Positions 34,848-43,287 of a DNA stretch of 64,000 nt are shown here, piece by piece. The translations under genes and the position numbers were made by a program. The stretch spans positions 124,001-188,000 of the forward strand of contig NZ_FNYE01000014.1 of assembly GCF_900108945.1 (NCBI RefSeq), in the 5' to 3' direction. Numbering within the stretch: position 1 is the first letter of the stretch; each line of letters opens with the position of its first letter. Source of the stretch: Paraburkholderia diazotrophica. GTDB lineage: Bacteria; Pseudomonadota; Gammaproteobacteria; Burkholderiales; Burkholderiaceae. The notes beneath the pieces were generated by a model. That model was not told the origin of the DNA. It searched no databases and was given only the letters and a program-made list of their open reading frames with translations.

Positions 34848-35971
34848 AATACAACACCAACACAAACACCGACATCTCGGCGGCGAAGCATCAGCCGGAG
34901 TCCGGCGCGCATGTGCACACCGACGCATGCGGTCACGCGGGCGATGACCTCACGTCGCACGATCACGATCACGACCACGACCACGACCACGACCACGCGC
35001 ACGCGCACGCGCACGCGCACGCGGATGGCGGCAACGCATCGCACGCGCATCATCACGGCCACGGCCATCATCACCATCACCACGCGCCTGTCGCGGGACA
35101 TGGCCGCGCGTTTGCGCTCGCCGTCGCGCTGAATGTGTTCATCGTGGTCGTGCAAGCGGTCTATGGCGTGCTTGCCAACTCGACGGCGCTGCTCGCCGAC
35201 GCCGGCCATAATCTCTCGGACGTGCTGGGCCTTTTGCTCGCGTGGGGCGCGACGTGGCTCGCGACGCGGCGACCGTCGGCGCGCTTCACGTTCGGCCTCG
35301 GCGGCTCGTCGATTCTCGCAAGCCTGCTCAACGCAGGCTTGCTGCTCTTTGCGTGCGGCGTGATCGTCGCGGAAGCGGTCGAGCGTCTGATTCATCCCGC
35401 GCCCGTCGCGGGTCTCGACGTGTTCATCGTCGCCGCCGTCGGCATGGTCGTGAACGGCTTCTCGGCGTGGCTCTTCATGCGCGGCCAGGAAGACGACCTG
35501 AACATCCGCGGCGCGTTTCTGCACATGGCAGCCGACGCCGCGGTGTCCGCCGCCGTCGCGATCAGCGGTCTCGCGATTCTCTTCACCGGCTGGAGCTGGC
35601 TCGACCCGGTGATGAGCATCGTCGTAGTTGCGGTGATCGTCTACGGCACGTGGGGCCTGCTGCGCGATTCCGTGAGCCTCGCGCTCGACGCCGTGCCACC
35701 CGGCGTCGACGTGCAGAAGATCCGCGACTATCTCGCCGCGCAGCCGGGCGTGATCGACGTGCACGACCTGCACGTGTGGGCGATCTCGACGACGGGCAAC
35801 GCACTCTCCGCGCATCTCGTGATACCGGACGGGCATCCGGGGGACAACGTCATCGACGGCATCGTCTGCACGCTGCGCGACGAGTTCGACATGCATCATG
35901 CGACGTTGCAGGTCGACATCGGCACGACGCATCACCGCTGTTCGCTGGATCACACGCGCGGCACGCATTGA
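34844..35971 (+). CDS. Cation diffusion facilitator, zinc/cobalt-type efflux pump
   Basis: An inner-membrane divalent metal/H+ antiporter, 375 aa. A very His-rich N-terminus (about residues 38-85) precedes six TM helices and a cytoplasmic C-terminal domain. The transport-site motifs HNLSD in TM2 and HMAAD in TM5 are both HxxxD, the pattern of Zn(II)-transporting CDFs (CzcD, ZitB), though Co(II) is also possible. The C-terminal domain has DVHDLHVWAIST, typical of the family. It is co-transcribed with the ArsR-type repressor. The metal-binding His tract probably loads or buffers the substrate. Confidence 0.9.
   Translation: MKYNTNTNTDISAAKHQPESGAHVHTDACGHAGDDLTSHDHDHDHDHDHDHAHAHAHAHADGGNASHAHHHGHGHHHHHHAPVAGHGRAFALAVALNVFIVVVQAVYGVLANSTALLADAGHNLSDVLGLLLAWGATWLATRRPSARFTFGLGGSSILASLLNAGLLLFACGVIVAEAVERLIHPAPVAGLDVFIVAAVGMVVNGFSAWLFMRGQEDDLNIRGAFLHMAADAAVSAAVAISGLAILFTGWSWLDPVMSIVVVAVIVYGTWGLLRDSVSLALDAVPPGVDVQKIRDYLAAQPGVIDVHDLHVWAISTTGNALSAHLVIPDGHPGDNVIDGIVCTLRDEFDMHHATLQVDIGTTHHRCSLDHTRGTH
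34961..35020 (+). repeat. Hexanucleotide tandem repeat encoding His-rich tract
   Basis: Ten in-frame hexamers: two GATCAC, four GACCAC and four GCGCAC, coding six Asp-His and then four Ala-His pairs. The repeats lie inside the CDF gene and could change length by slippage without breaking the frame. Confidence 0.9.
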
Positions 35972-36076
35972 GCCGTCGCACCGCGTGTCTGTTTGATGCG
36001 GCGCGTCGTCGGCGATGGCTCAGCGATCGGAATGCGCGGCGTACACTAGCAGGCATGTCCGACAGCGGAGGTCTGC

Positions 36077-37798
36077 ATGACGGGTGCTTCCTTCGACGTG
36101 CCGCCCGTGCTGATCGTCGGCGCGGGGCCGACGGGACTCGCGGCGGCCATGAGCCTTGCACGCGCGCGCGTGCCCGTGCGGCTCATCGACAAGGCGCTGC
36201 AACCCGATCCCCATTCGCGCGCGATCGGCATTCAGGCACGCACACTCGAACTGCTGGAACAGCATCGCCTCGTTGAACCGTTTCTCGATCTCGGCCATCG
36301 CGCGCGTGCCGCGAATCTCTATTCGAATGGGCAGCGTCTTGCGCGGCTCGATTTCGATCCGTTGCAAACGCGCTATCCGTATCTGCTGTTCCTCGATCAG
36401 TCGATCACGGAGCGCCTGTTGACGGAACACCTCGCGACGTTTGGCGTGCGCGTCGAACGCGGCGTTGAACTGACGATGTTCGCGCAGGGCTCGGCGGGCA
36501 TCAACGCGACGTTGCGGCGCGCGGACGGCCACATCGAGACGCTTCATCCGTCGTACATGATCGCCGCCGACGGCGCGCACAGTGCGATCCGTCATCGGCT
36601 CGGCATGAGCTTCGCGGGCAAGACGTTCGAACAGACCTTTCTGCTCGCCGACGCGGAGGTCGACACCGGCTGGTCCGACGACGAGTTCCACATCTTCGCG
36701 TCGGGCGCGGGGCTTGCGGGACTGTTTCCGATGGGCAAGGGCCGGCACCGGTTGATCGCCGATCATCCCGCGATGCCATCGAATGCATCGGCGAGCGGCA
36801 ACCCGGCGCCGCTCTCGTCGATCCCCGCGCCGACGCTCGACGAGTGCCGGCAGATCGCGAAGAGCCGCATTCATCATCCCCTCGCGCTGACCGCGCTGTC
36901 GTGGTCGAGCTACTTTCACCTGAATAGCCGGATGGTCGAGCAGTTGCGCTCGCAGCGCGTGTTTCTCGCCGGCGATTCAGCGCACGTGCACAGCCCGGCG
37001 GGCGCGCAAGGGATGAACACGGGCATCCAGGAAGCGTTCAACCTGGGCTGGAAACTTGCGCGCGTGCTGAAGGGCGACGCGCCCGATCGCCTGCTCGATA
37101 CGTACCATCTCGAACGTCATCCCATCGAGCGCGACGTGCTGCGTCAGACGACCTTCGTCACGCATATGGCGGAAGCGGATCATGGTCCGATGAAGTTGCT
37201 GCGCGATCGCGTGATGCCCGTGCTGGCCGCGCTCGGACCATTGCGCGATGCCGCGCGGCTCACTGTCAGCGAGCTTTCGATTCAATACCGGCGCAGTCCG
37301 CTGACGCTCGAACGCGTGCTCGACGGCGGCCCGCGCGCAGGCGAGCGCGCGCCCGATGCGCTCGTGCATGTCGTCGATGGACCGCTGGGACGCGCGCCAG
37401 GCGTCGGCTGCATTTTCGATCTGCACGACCCCGCGTTCTTTTCGCTTTTTCTGCTCGTCGAGCCACCGGAAGATGCCTCATCGAACAACGGCAAGCTGCT
37501 CCCGCTGTCTCGCAAGCCCGTGCGTCCCGCTGATCTCGACCGTTTCGTCGCGGCCGTCGAAGACCTGCTGCCGGGCGCGGTGCGTATCTGGCGCGTGTCG
37601 GATGCGAACGGCGAGGGCGGCGGCCCGTCGCTCAGCGAATCGTTCGGGCGCACGCGGCCTTCGTTCTATCTGGTGCGGCCCGATGGCTACGTTTGCGCGC
37701 GCGGCCGCCCCGGCTCCGATCTGAACGGACTGCTGCGCCATTGCGAAGCGTGGTTCACGAAGAGCGCGCTGCCTGAGCCGCCGTCGCCGGCGCCGTGA
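36077..37798 (+). CDS. Class A FAD-dependent aromatic monooxygenase
   Basis: A 573-aa NAD(P)H- and FAD-dependent hydroxylase of the PHBH/pentachlorophenol-monooxygenase type. Motifs: GxGxxG (LIVGAGPTGLAAAMS, residue about 13), the DG-type motif MIAADGAHSAIRHRLG (about 158), and the GD motif FLAGDSAHVHSPAGAQGMNTGIQEA (about 297). A C-terminal thioredoxin-like domain starts near residue 420, as in phenol hydroxylase relatives. The start at 36077 has GGAG six bases upstream. It stands alone between the CDF gene and the fds operon. The substrate is unknown; several aromatic compounds are possible. Confidence 0.87.
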   Translation: MTGASFDVPPVLIVGAGPTGLAAAMSLARARVPVRLIDKALQPDPHSRAIGIQARTLELLEQHRLVEPFLDLGHRARAANLYSNGQRLARLDFDPLQTRYPYLLFLDQSITERLLTEHLATFGVRVERGVELTMFAQGSAGINATLRRADGHIETLHPSYMIAADGAHSAIRHRLGMSFAGKTFEQTFLLADAEVDTGWSDDEFHIFASGAGLAGLFPMGKGRHRLIADHPAMPSNASASGNPAPLSSIPAPTLDECRQIAKSRIHHPLALTALSWSSYFHLNSRMVEQLRSQRVFLAGDSAHVHSPAGAQGMNTGIQEAFNLGWKLARVLKGDAPDRLLDTYHLERHPIERDVLRQTTFVTHMAEADHGPMKLLRDRVMPVLAALGPLRDAARLTVSELSIQYRRSPLTLERVLDGGPRAGERAPDALVHVVDGPLGRAPGVGCIFDLHDPAFFSLFLLVEPPEDASSNNGKLLPLSRKPVRPADLDRFVAAVEDLLPGAVRIWRVSDANGEGGGPSLSESFGRTRPSFYLVRPDGYVCARGRPGSDLNGLLRHCEAWFTKSALPEPPSPAP

Positions 37799-37805
37799 CG
37801 CGCCA

Positions 37806-37842
37806 ATAAAAAAAGCGTTCGCATCGGACACGATGCGAACGC
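37806..37842 (-). terminator. Intrinsic terminator of the fds operon
   Basis: A perfect 12-bp stem (37815-37826 with 37831-37842), loop GACA, with an A-run on the left that is a U-run on the minus strand. It lies 35 bp beyond the fdsD stop. Confidence 0.88.
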
Positions 37843-37876
37843 CAGGTGCTGTTGCTTCTGCGTGAATGAAAGCGTG

Positions 37877-38131
37877 CTACGCCGCCGCTGCCTCCTTCGG
37901 CGTCAGCTCCTCGCGATGGCGGACGAGCGCCTCGCGGACCATCTCATGCAACTCCAGCTCCAGGCCTTCGGGCTTCGAATGAAGCGTGGCCAGCAGCGCG
38001 CGACGCATCCGCGGTTCCCAGAAGCGGCGGATATGATCCGCGATGTTGTCGATCGCTTCTTCGCGATCCGGCATCGACTCGAAGAAATCGCCGATCCGGT
38101 TTGCCATGTCGACCAGGTTGTGTACGTCCAT
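37877..38131 (-). CDS. fdsD: NAD-dependent formate dehydrogenase delta subunit
   Basis: A small 84-aa helical protein, MDVHNLVDMANRIGDFFESM at its start and HIRRFWEPRMRRALL in the middle, matching FdsD. It is required for activity of fds-type formate dehydrogenases and may help in cofactor insertion or stability. It follows fdsA after only 9 bp, with GAGG in that gap as its ribosome site. In Cupriavidus necator fdsC lies between fdsA and fdsD; here it does not. It is the last gene before the operon terminator. Confidence 0.92.
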   Translation of the reverse strand: MDVHNLVDMANRIGDFFESMPDREEAIDNIADHIRRFWEPRMRRALLATLHSKPEGLELELHEMVREALVRHREELTPKEAAAA

Positions 38132-38140
38132 TGTGTTGCC

Positions 38141-41083
38141 TCACTTGCCTGACGTGATAGCCGCCAGCTCGCGGTTGCGCAGATGCTCGAGCTGTTCGTT
38201 GTTGAAGCGCGAGTAGTCCTTCTGCCATTGCGACGGCTGCTCGACGGGCAGAACCTGCACGGCCGTCACCTTGTACTCGGGGCAGTTGGTCGCCCAGTCG
38301 GAGCTTTCCGTCGTGATCACGTTCGCGCCCGATTCAGGGAAGTGGAACGTCGTATAGACGACGCCCGGCTGCATCCGGTCGGCCACTTTCGCGCGCAGCA
38401 CGGTGTAGCCCGCGCGCGATTCGATGCCGACCCAGTCGCCGTCCCTGATGCCGCGGTCTTCGGCGTCTTGCGGATGGATCTCCAGGCGGTCCTCCTCGTG
38501 CCAGCGCGAGTTCTCCGTGCGGCGCGTCTGCGCACCGACGTTGTACTGCGACAGGATGCGGCCCGTCGTCAGAATCAGCGGGAACTTCTGCGTGACCTTT
38601 TCCGGCGACGCGACGTACCGCGTGATCACGAACTTGCCCTTGCCGCGCACGAACTCTTCGATGTGCATCGTCGGCGTGCCTTCCGGCGCCTGTTCGTTGC
38701 ACGGCCACTGGATGCTGCCGAGCTTGTCGATCTTCTCGAACGACACGCCGTGGAAAGTCGGCGTGAGACGCGCGATCTCATCCATGATCTGCGAAGGATG
38801 CGTGTACTCCATCTCGTAGCCAAGTGCGCGCGAGAGCAGGATCGTCACTTCCCAGTCCGAGTAGCCGGCGAGCGGCGGCATCACCTTGCGCACGCGAGAG
38901 ATGCGGCGCTCGGCGTTCGTGAATGTGCCGTCCTTTTCGAGGAACGTCGAGCCCGGCAGCAGCACGTGTGCATACTTCGCGGTCTCGTTCAGGAAGATGT
39001 CCTGCACGACGATGCACTCCATCGACTCCAGCGCCGCGCCCACATGCTGCGTGTTCGGATCGGACTGGACGATGTCTTCGCCCTGGCAATACAGGCCCTT
39101 GAACGTGCCGTGAATCGCGGCGTCGAACATGTTCGGAATGCGCAGGCCCGGTTCCGGCTGCAGCGTCACGCCCCATTCGCCTTCGAACAGCGAGCGGGTG
39201 ATCGTATCGCTGATATGGCGATAGCCCGGCAGCTCGTGCGGGAACGAGCCCATGTCGCACGAGCCCTGCACGTTGTTCTGGCCGCGCAGCGGATTCACGC
39301 CGACGCCTTCGCGGCCGATGTTGCCCGTCGCCATCGCGAGGTTCGCGATGCCCATCACCGTCGTCGAGCCTTGCGCGTGCTCCGTCACGCCCAGGCCGTA
39401 GTAGATCGCCGCGTTGCCGCCCGTCGCATAGAGGCGCGCGGCTTCGCGCACGTCCTGTGCCGGCACGCCCGTCACGCTTTCCATCATCTCCGGCGAGTTT
39501 TCCGGCAGCGCGACGAAATCGCGCCATTGCTGGAATGCGCGCGTCTCACAGCGCTCGGCGATGAACTTCTCGTTCAGCAGCCCTTCCGTGACGATCACGT
39601 GAGCAAGCGCCGTGACGATCGCGACGTTCGTGCCCGGACGCAATTGCAGATGATGCGAGGCCTTCACGTGCGCGGTATCGACGATATCGATGCGGCGCGG
39701 GTCGATGACGATCAGCTTCGCGCCCTGACGCACGCGGCGCTTCAGACGCGAGCCGAACACCGGATGGCCGTCGGTCGGATTCGCGCCGATCACGATGATG
39801 ACGTCGGACTTGTCGACGGACGCGAAGGTCTGCGTGCCCGCCGATTCACCGAGCGTTGTCTTCAGGCCGTAGCCCGTCGGCGAGTGGCACACACGCGCGC
39901 AGGTGTCGACGTTGTTGTTGCCGAATGCGGCGCGCACGAGCTTCTGCACCAGATACGTTTCTTCGTTCGTGCAGCGCGACGACGTGATGCCGCCAATCGA
40001 ATCGCGGCCATACTTCTGCTGGATGCGGCGGAACTCCGACGCTGCGTAGCTCAGCGCTTCTTCCCAGCTGACTTCGCGCCACGGATCGGTGATCTTCGCG
40101 CGGATCATCGGCTTCTTGATGCGGTCCTTGTGCGTCGCGTAGCCCCATGCGAAGCGTCCCTTCACGCACGCGTGGCCTTCGTTCGCCTGGCCGTTCTTGT
40201 GCGGCACCATCCGCACGACCTGGTTGCCCTTCATCTCGGCCTTGAACGAGCAGCCGACGCCGCAGTACGCGCACGTCGTCACGACGGAGTGCTCGGCCTG
40301 GCCCATCATCACGATGCTCTTTTCGGAGAGCGTCGCCGTCGGGCATGCCGCGACGCACGCGCCGCACGACACGCACTCGGATTCCATGAACGGCTGGCTC
40401 TCGCTCGCGGCGACGCGCGATTCGAAGCCGCGTCCGCTGATGGTCAGCGCGAACGTGCCTTGCGTCTCTTCACATGCGCGCACGCAGCGGTTGCAGACGA
40501 TGCACTTCGACGGATCGTAGGTGAAGTACGGATTCGACTCGTCCTTCTCGTCCTTCAGGTGATTCGCGCCGTCGAAGCCGTAGCGCACTTCGCGCAGTCC
40601 CGTCACGCCTGCCATGTCCTGCAGCTCGCAATTGCCGTTGGCGGGGCAGGTGAGGCAGTCGAGCGGGTGATCGGAGATGTACAGCTCCATCACGTTGCGG
40701 CGCAGGTCTTGCAGACGGTCGGTCTGCGTGCGCACCCTCATGCCCGCTTCGACGGGCGTCGTGCACGATGCGGGATAGCCGCGCCGTCCTTCGATTTCGA
40801 CGAGGCACAGACGGCATGAGCCGAACGGTTCGAGCGAATCGGTCGCGCACAGCTTCGGGATGTTGACGCCCGCTTCGGCAGCGGCGCGCATCACCGACGT
40901 GCCAGCGGGCACCGTGATCGATTCGCCGTCGATTTCGAGCGTCACGTCGACGTCGGAGTGGCGCAGCGGCGTGCCGTAGTCGGTATCGTCGAACGGGCCG
41001 CGCTCGTTGCGCAGCGCGCCTGCCTTGCAGGCACAGTTGCCGGAGCCGCAGCCGCCGGACTTGAAAGTGATCGGATCAGACAT
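38141..41083 (-). CDS. fdsA: NAD-dependent formate dehydrogenase alpha subunit (Mo-bis-MGD)
   Basis: Catalytic subunit, 980 aa, oxidising formate to CO2. N-terminal [2Fe-2S] domain (FGSCRLCLVEIEG, SCTTPVEAGM), a His/Cys cluster (HPLDCLTCPANGNCELQ), two [4Fe-4S] sets (CIVCNRCVRAC; CVSCGACVAACP) and the molybdopterin-domain cluster (CAYCGVGC). The Mo ligand is Cys399 (RVCHSPT), so the enzyme is Cys- and not Sec-dependent; the next His is the conserved active-site His. The start at 41083 has GGGAGC upstream. It forms the FdsABG(D) complex, with electrons leaving through FdsB to NAD. Confidence 0.95.
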   Translation of the reverse strand: MSDPITFKSGGCGSGNCACKAGALRNERGPFDDTDYGTPLRHSDVDVTLEIDGESITVPAGTSVMRAAAEAGVNIPKLCATDSLEPFGSCRLCLVEIEGRRGYPASCTTPVEAGMRVRTQTDRLQDLRRNVMELYISDHPLDCLTCPANGNCELQDMAGVTGLREVRYGFDGANHLKDEKDESNPYFTYDPSKCIVCNRCVRACEETQGTFALTISGRGFESRVAASESQPFMESECVSCGACVAACPTATLSEKSIVMMGQAEHSVVTTCAYCGVGCSFKAEMKGNQVVRMVPHKNGQANEGHACVKGRFAWGYATHKDRIKKPMIRAKITDPWREVSWEEALSYAASEFRRIQQKYGRDSIGGITSSRCTNEETYLVQKLVRAAFGNNNVDTCARVCHSPTGYGLKTTLGESAGTQTFASVDKSDVIIVIGANPTDGHPVFGSRLKRRVRQGAKLIVIDPRRIDIVDTAHVKASHHLQLRPGTNVAIVTALAHVIVTEGLLNEKFIAERCETRAFQQWRDFVALPENSPEMMESVTGVPAQDVREAARLYATGGNAAIYYGLGVTEHAQGSTTVMGIANLAMATGNIGREGVGVNPLRGQNNVQGSCDMGSFPHELPGYRHISDTITRSLFEGEWGVTLQPEPGLRIPNMFDAAIHGTFKGLYCQGEDIVQSDPNTQHVGAALESMECIVVQDIFLNETAKYAHVLLPGSTFLEKDGTFTNAERRISRVRKVMPPLAGYSDWEVTILLSRALGYEMEYTHPSQIMDEIARLTPTFHGVSFEKIDKLGSIQWPCNEQAPEGTPTMHIEEFVRGKGKFVITRYVASPEKVTQKFPLILTTGRILSQYNVGAQTRRTENSRWHEEDRLEIHPQDAEDRGIRDGDWVGIESRAGYTVLRAKVADRMQPGVVYTTFHFPESGANVITTESSDWATNCPEYKVTAVQVLPVEQPSQWQKDYSRFNNEQLEHLRNRELAAITSGK

Positions 41084-41096
41084 GTTGGGCTCCCTG

Positions 41097-42653
41097 TTAC
41101 GCCGCCTGTTTCGGCGTCGCGGTTCCGAGACCGAAGTCTTCGGGGAAATGGTCGAGGGCGGAGACAACCGGGAACGGCGTCATGCCGCCCATCGCGCACA
41201 GCGAACCGGACACCATCGTGTCGCACAGATCGCGCAGCAGTTGCACCTGCTTCGTCGACGTGTCGCCGTTGCGGATGCGCTGGATCACTTCGACGCCGCG
41301 AGTCGAGCCGATCCGGCACGGCGTGCACTTGCCGCACGATTCGAGCGCGCAGAAGTGCATCGCGTATTGCGCGAGCTCGGCGAGATTCGACGTGTCGTCG
41401 TGAATCACGAGACCGCCGTGACCGACGACGGCGCCGACCTTCGCGTATTCCTCGTAGTCGAGCGGGATGTCCCACTGGCTTTCGGGCAGATACGTGCCGA
41501 GCGGGCCGCCGACCTGCACCGCGCGCGCCGGACGGCCGCTCGCCGTGCCGCCGCCGTAGTCGAACATCAGCTCGCGCAGCGTGCAGCCGAACGCGAGCTC
41601 GACGAGACCGCCGCGCTTCACGTTGCCCGCGATCTGGAACGGCAGCGTGCCGCGCGAGCGGCCCATGCCGAAGTCCTTGTAGTACGCGGCGCCCTTCGCG
41701 AAGATGATGGGCACGGTCGCGAGCGTGATCACGTTGTTGATGACGGTCGGTTTGCCGAACAGGCCTTCGATGGCGGGCAGCGGCGGCTTCGCGCGCACGA
41801 TGCCGCGCTTGCCTTCGAGCGATTCGAGCAGCGCCGTTTCCTCGCCGCACACATAGGCGCCCGCGCCCTTCGCGACGAACAGCTCGAAGCGATGCGCCGA
41901 GCCGAGCACGCTGTCGCCGAGCCAGCCGGCCGCGCGCGCCTTGACGATGGCTTCTTCGAGCGCCGCGATCGAATGCGGATACTCGCTGCGCACATAGATA
42001 TGGCCCACCGTCGCGCCCGTCACGATGCCCGCGATGATCATCCCTTCGATCAGCACGAACGGATCGCTTTCCATCACGAGACGATCGGAGAAGGTCCCTG
42101 AGTCGCCTTCGTCCGCGTTGCAGACGATGTACTTCTGGTCCGCTTTCGCGGCGCGCACCGTGCGCCACTTGATGCCCGCCGGGAACGCCGCGCCGCCGCG
42201 GCCGCGCAGGCCCGATTCGACGAGCGCTTCGACGGCTGCGTCGCCGTTCATCGCGAGCGCGTTGTACAGGCCGACGATGCCGCCGTTCGCGATGTAGTCG
42301 TCAGTCGAAAGCGGATCGGTGATGCCGATGCGCGCGAACGTCAGGCGCTGCTGCTTCTTCAGATAAGGAATCTCTTCGACGAGGCCGACATGCTTCGCGT
42401 GCGCCTTGCCGTTGACAAAGCCGGCGTCGAACAGCGACTTCACATCGTCGGCTTCGACATTGGCGTAACCGACGCGGCCTTCCGGCGTCGCCACTTCGAT
42501 GAGCGGCTCGAGATACAGCAAGCCGCGCGTGCCGTTGCGCACGAGTTCGATTTCGATGCCGCGTGCTTGCGCTTCATCGGCGATGGCCTGGGCGACGGCG
42601 TCCGCGCCGAGCGCGAGTGCCGACGAGTCGCGGGGAACGTAGATGCGCGTCAT
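41097..42653 (-). CDS. fdsB: NAD-dependent formate dehydrogenase beta subunit (FMN, NAD site)
   Basis: Diaphorase-like subunit (518 aa), related to NuoF fused to a NuoE-C-like thioredoxin fold. FMN/NAD site motifs are GLRGRGGAAFPAGIKW and NADEGDSGTFSDR; the C-terminal [4Fe-4S] cluster is ESCGKCTPCRIGS. ATG at 42653 overlaps the fdsG stop. The frame remains open upstream through fdsG, but that is a shadow. It receives electrons from FdsA clusters and reduces NAD. Confidence 0.95.
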   Translation of the reverse strand: MTRIYVPRDSSALALGADAVAQAIADEAQARGIEIELVRNGTRGLLYLEPLIEVATPEGRVGYANVEADDVKSLFDAGFVNGKAHAKHVGLVEEIPYLKKQQRLTFARIGITDPLSTDDYIANGGIVGLYNALAMNGDAAVEALVESGLRGRGGAAFPAGIKWRTVRAAKADQKYIVCNADEGDSGTFSDRLVMESDPFVLIEGMIIAGIVTGATVGHIYVRSEYPHSIAALEEAIVKARAAGWLGDSVLGSAHRFELFVAKGAGAYVCGEETALLESLEGKRGIVRAKPPLPAIEGLFGKPTVINNVITLATVPIIFAKGAAYYKDFGMGRSRGTLPFQIAGNVKRGGLVELAFGCTLRELMFDYGGGTASGRPARAVQVGGPLGTYLPESQWDIPLDYEEYAKVGAVVGHGGLVIHDDTSNLAELAQYAMHFCALESCGKCTPCRIGSTRGVEVIQRIRNGDTSTKQVQLLRDLCDTMVSGSLCAMGGMTPFPVVSALDHFPEDFGLGTATPKQAA

Positions 42654-43153
42654 ACCGTTTCCTCCACGCGTTTCATTGCGGCTGCGAGCAGCGCGTCGAA
42701 CTTCTGCGGCGTCACTTTCGCGTGCAGCTCGCCGTTGATCATCATCGCCGGAGACAGCGCGCATTGACCGAGGCAGTAGACCGATTCGAGGCCGACGGCG
42801 CCATCGCACGCGTGATCGTGTGCGTCGTGCTTGTGCGCATCGAAGCGGCAGCCCGTGCGCGCTTCGATATGCTGTGCGAGCGCTTCCGTGCCCATGCTGC
42901 GGCACGCTTCCGCGCGGCACAGCTGCACCGTGACGGGCGCCGCAGGCGACTGGCGGAAGTGGTGGTAGTAGGTAATCACGCCGTGGACTTCCGCACGCGA
43001 GAGGTTCATCGTCCGCGCGAGCGGCGCGACGGTCGCGGGCGGCACGAAGCCGACGTCATCCTGAATGGCATGTAGTACAGCAACCAGCGACATGCCGGGT
43101 TGTGCATGACGTCGCACGAGGTCATCTGGTGCTATGGCGGTCGAACGATCCAC
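42650..43153 (-). CDS. fdsG: NAD-dependent formate dehydrogenase gamma subunit
   Basis: A NuoE-like subunit (167 aa) with one [2Fe-2S] cluster, ligands in CRAEACRSMG and CLGQCALSPAMMING. The N-terminal GMSLVAVLHAIQDDVGFVP segment is typical of NuoE/HoxE. The start is GTG at 43153, set by the strong ribosome site GGAGGAG seven bases upstream; the longer open frame to 43267 runs into the promoter region. A His/Asp-rich loop (CRFDAHKHDAHDHACDG) is longer than in NuoE. It is the first gene of fdsG-B-A-D. Confidence 0.93.
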   Translation of the reverse strand: MDRSTAIAPDDLVRRHAQPGMSLVAVLHAIQDDVGFVPPATVAPLARTMNLSRAEVHGVITYYHHFRQSPAAPVTVQLCRAEACRSMGTEALAQHIEARTGCRFDAHKHDAHDHACDGAVGLESVYCLGQCALSPAMMINGELHAKVTPQKFDALLAAAMKRVEETV

Positions 43154-43287
43154 AGTGGGGCTCCTCCAAAGGCTATATATGCACTTGTTATTCATAAGTC
43201 GTGCATCTATGCTTTGCTTGTTTGATATATCAATGCGAACGATAGGCGGGTGTACCGGCTTTCGCAATAGGAACTACGACTGCATAT
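43154..43287. promoter_or_regulatory. Divergent fds/regulator control region
   Basis: A 134-bp AT-rich spacer between fdsG and the divergent regulator. It holds an interrupted inverted repeat (ATGCAC at 43179-43184, GTGCAT at 43201-43206) and a perfect 12-bp palindrome TTGATATATCAA at 43222-43233. Either could bind the regulator. Promoter boxes are not assigned. Confidence 0.5.

Noticed and set aside
34961..35020. Regular direct repeats considered as a CRISPR array
   Set aside because: Units are 6 bp without spacers and are in frame within the CDF gene.
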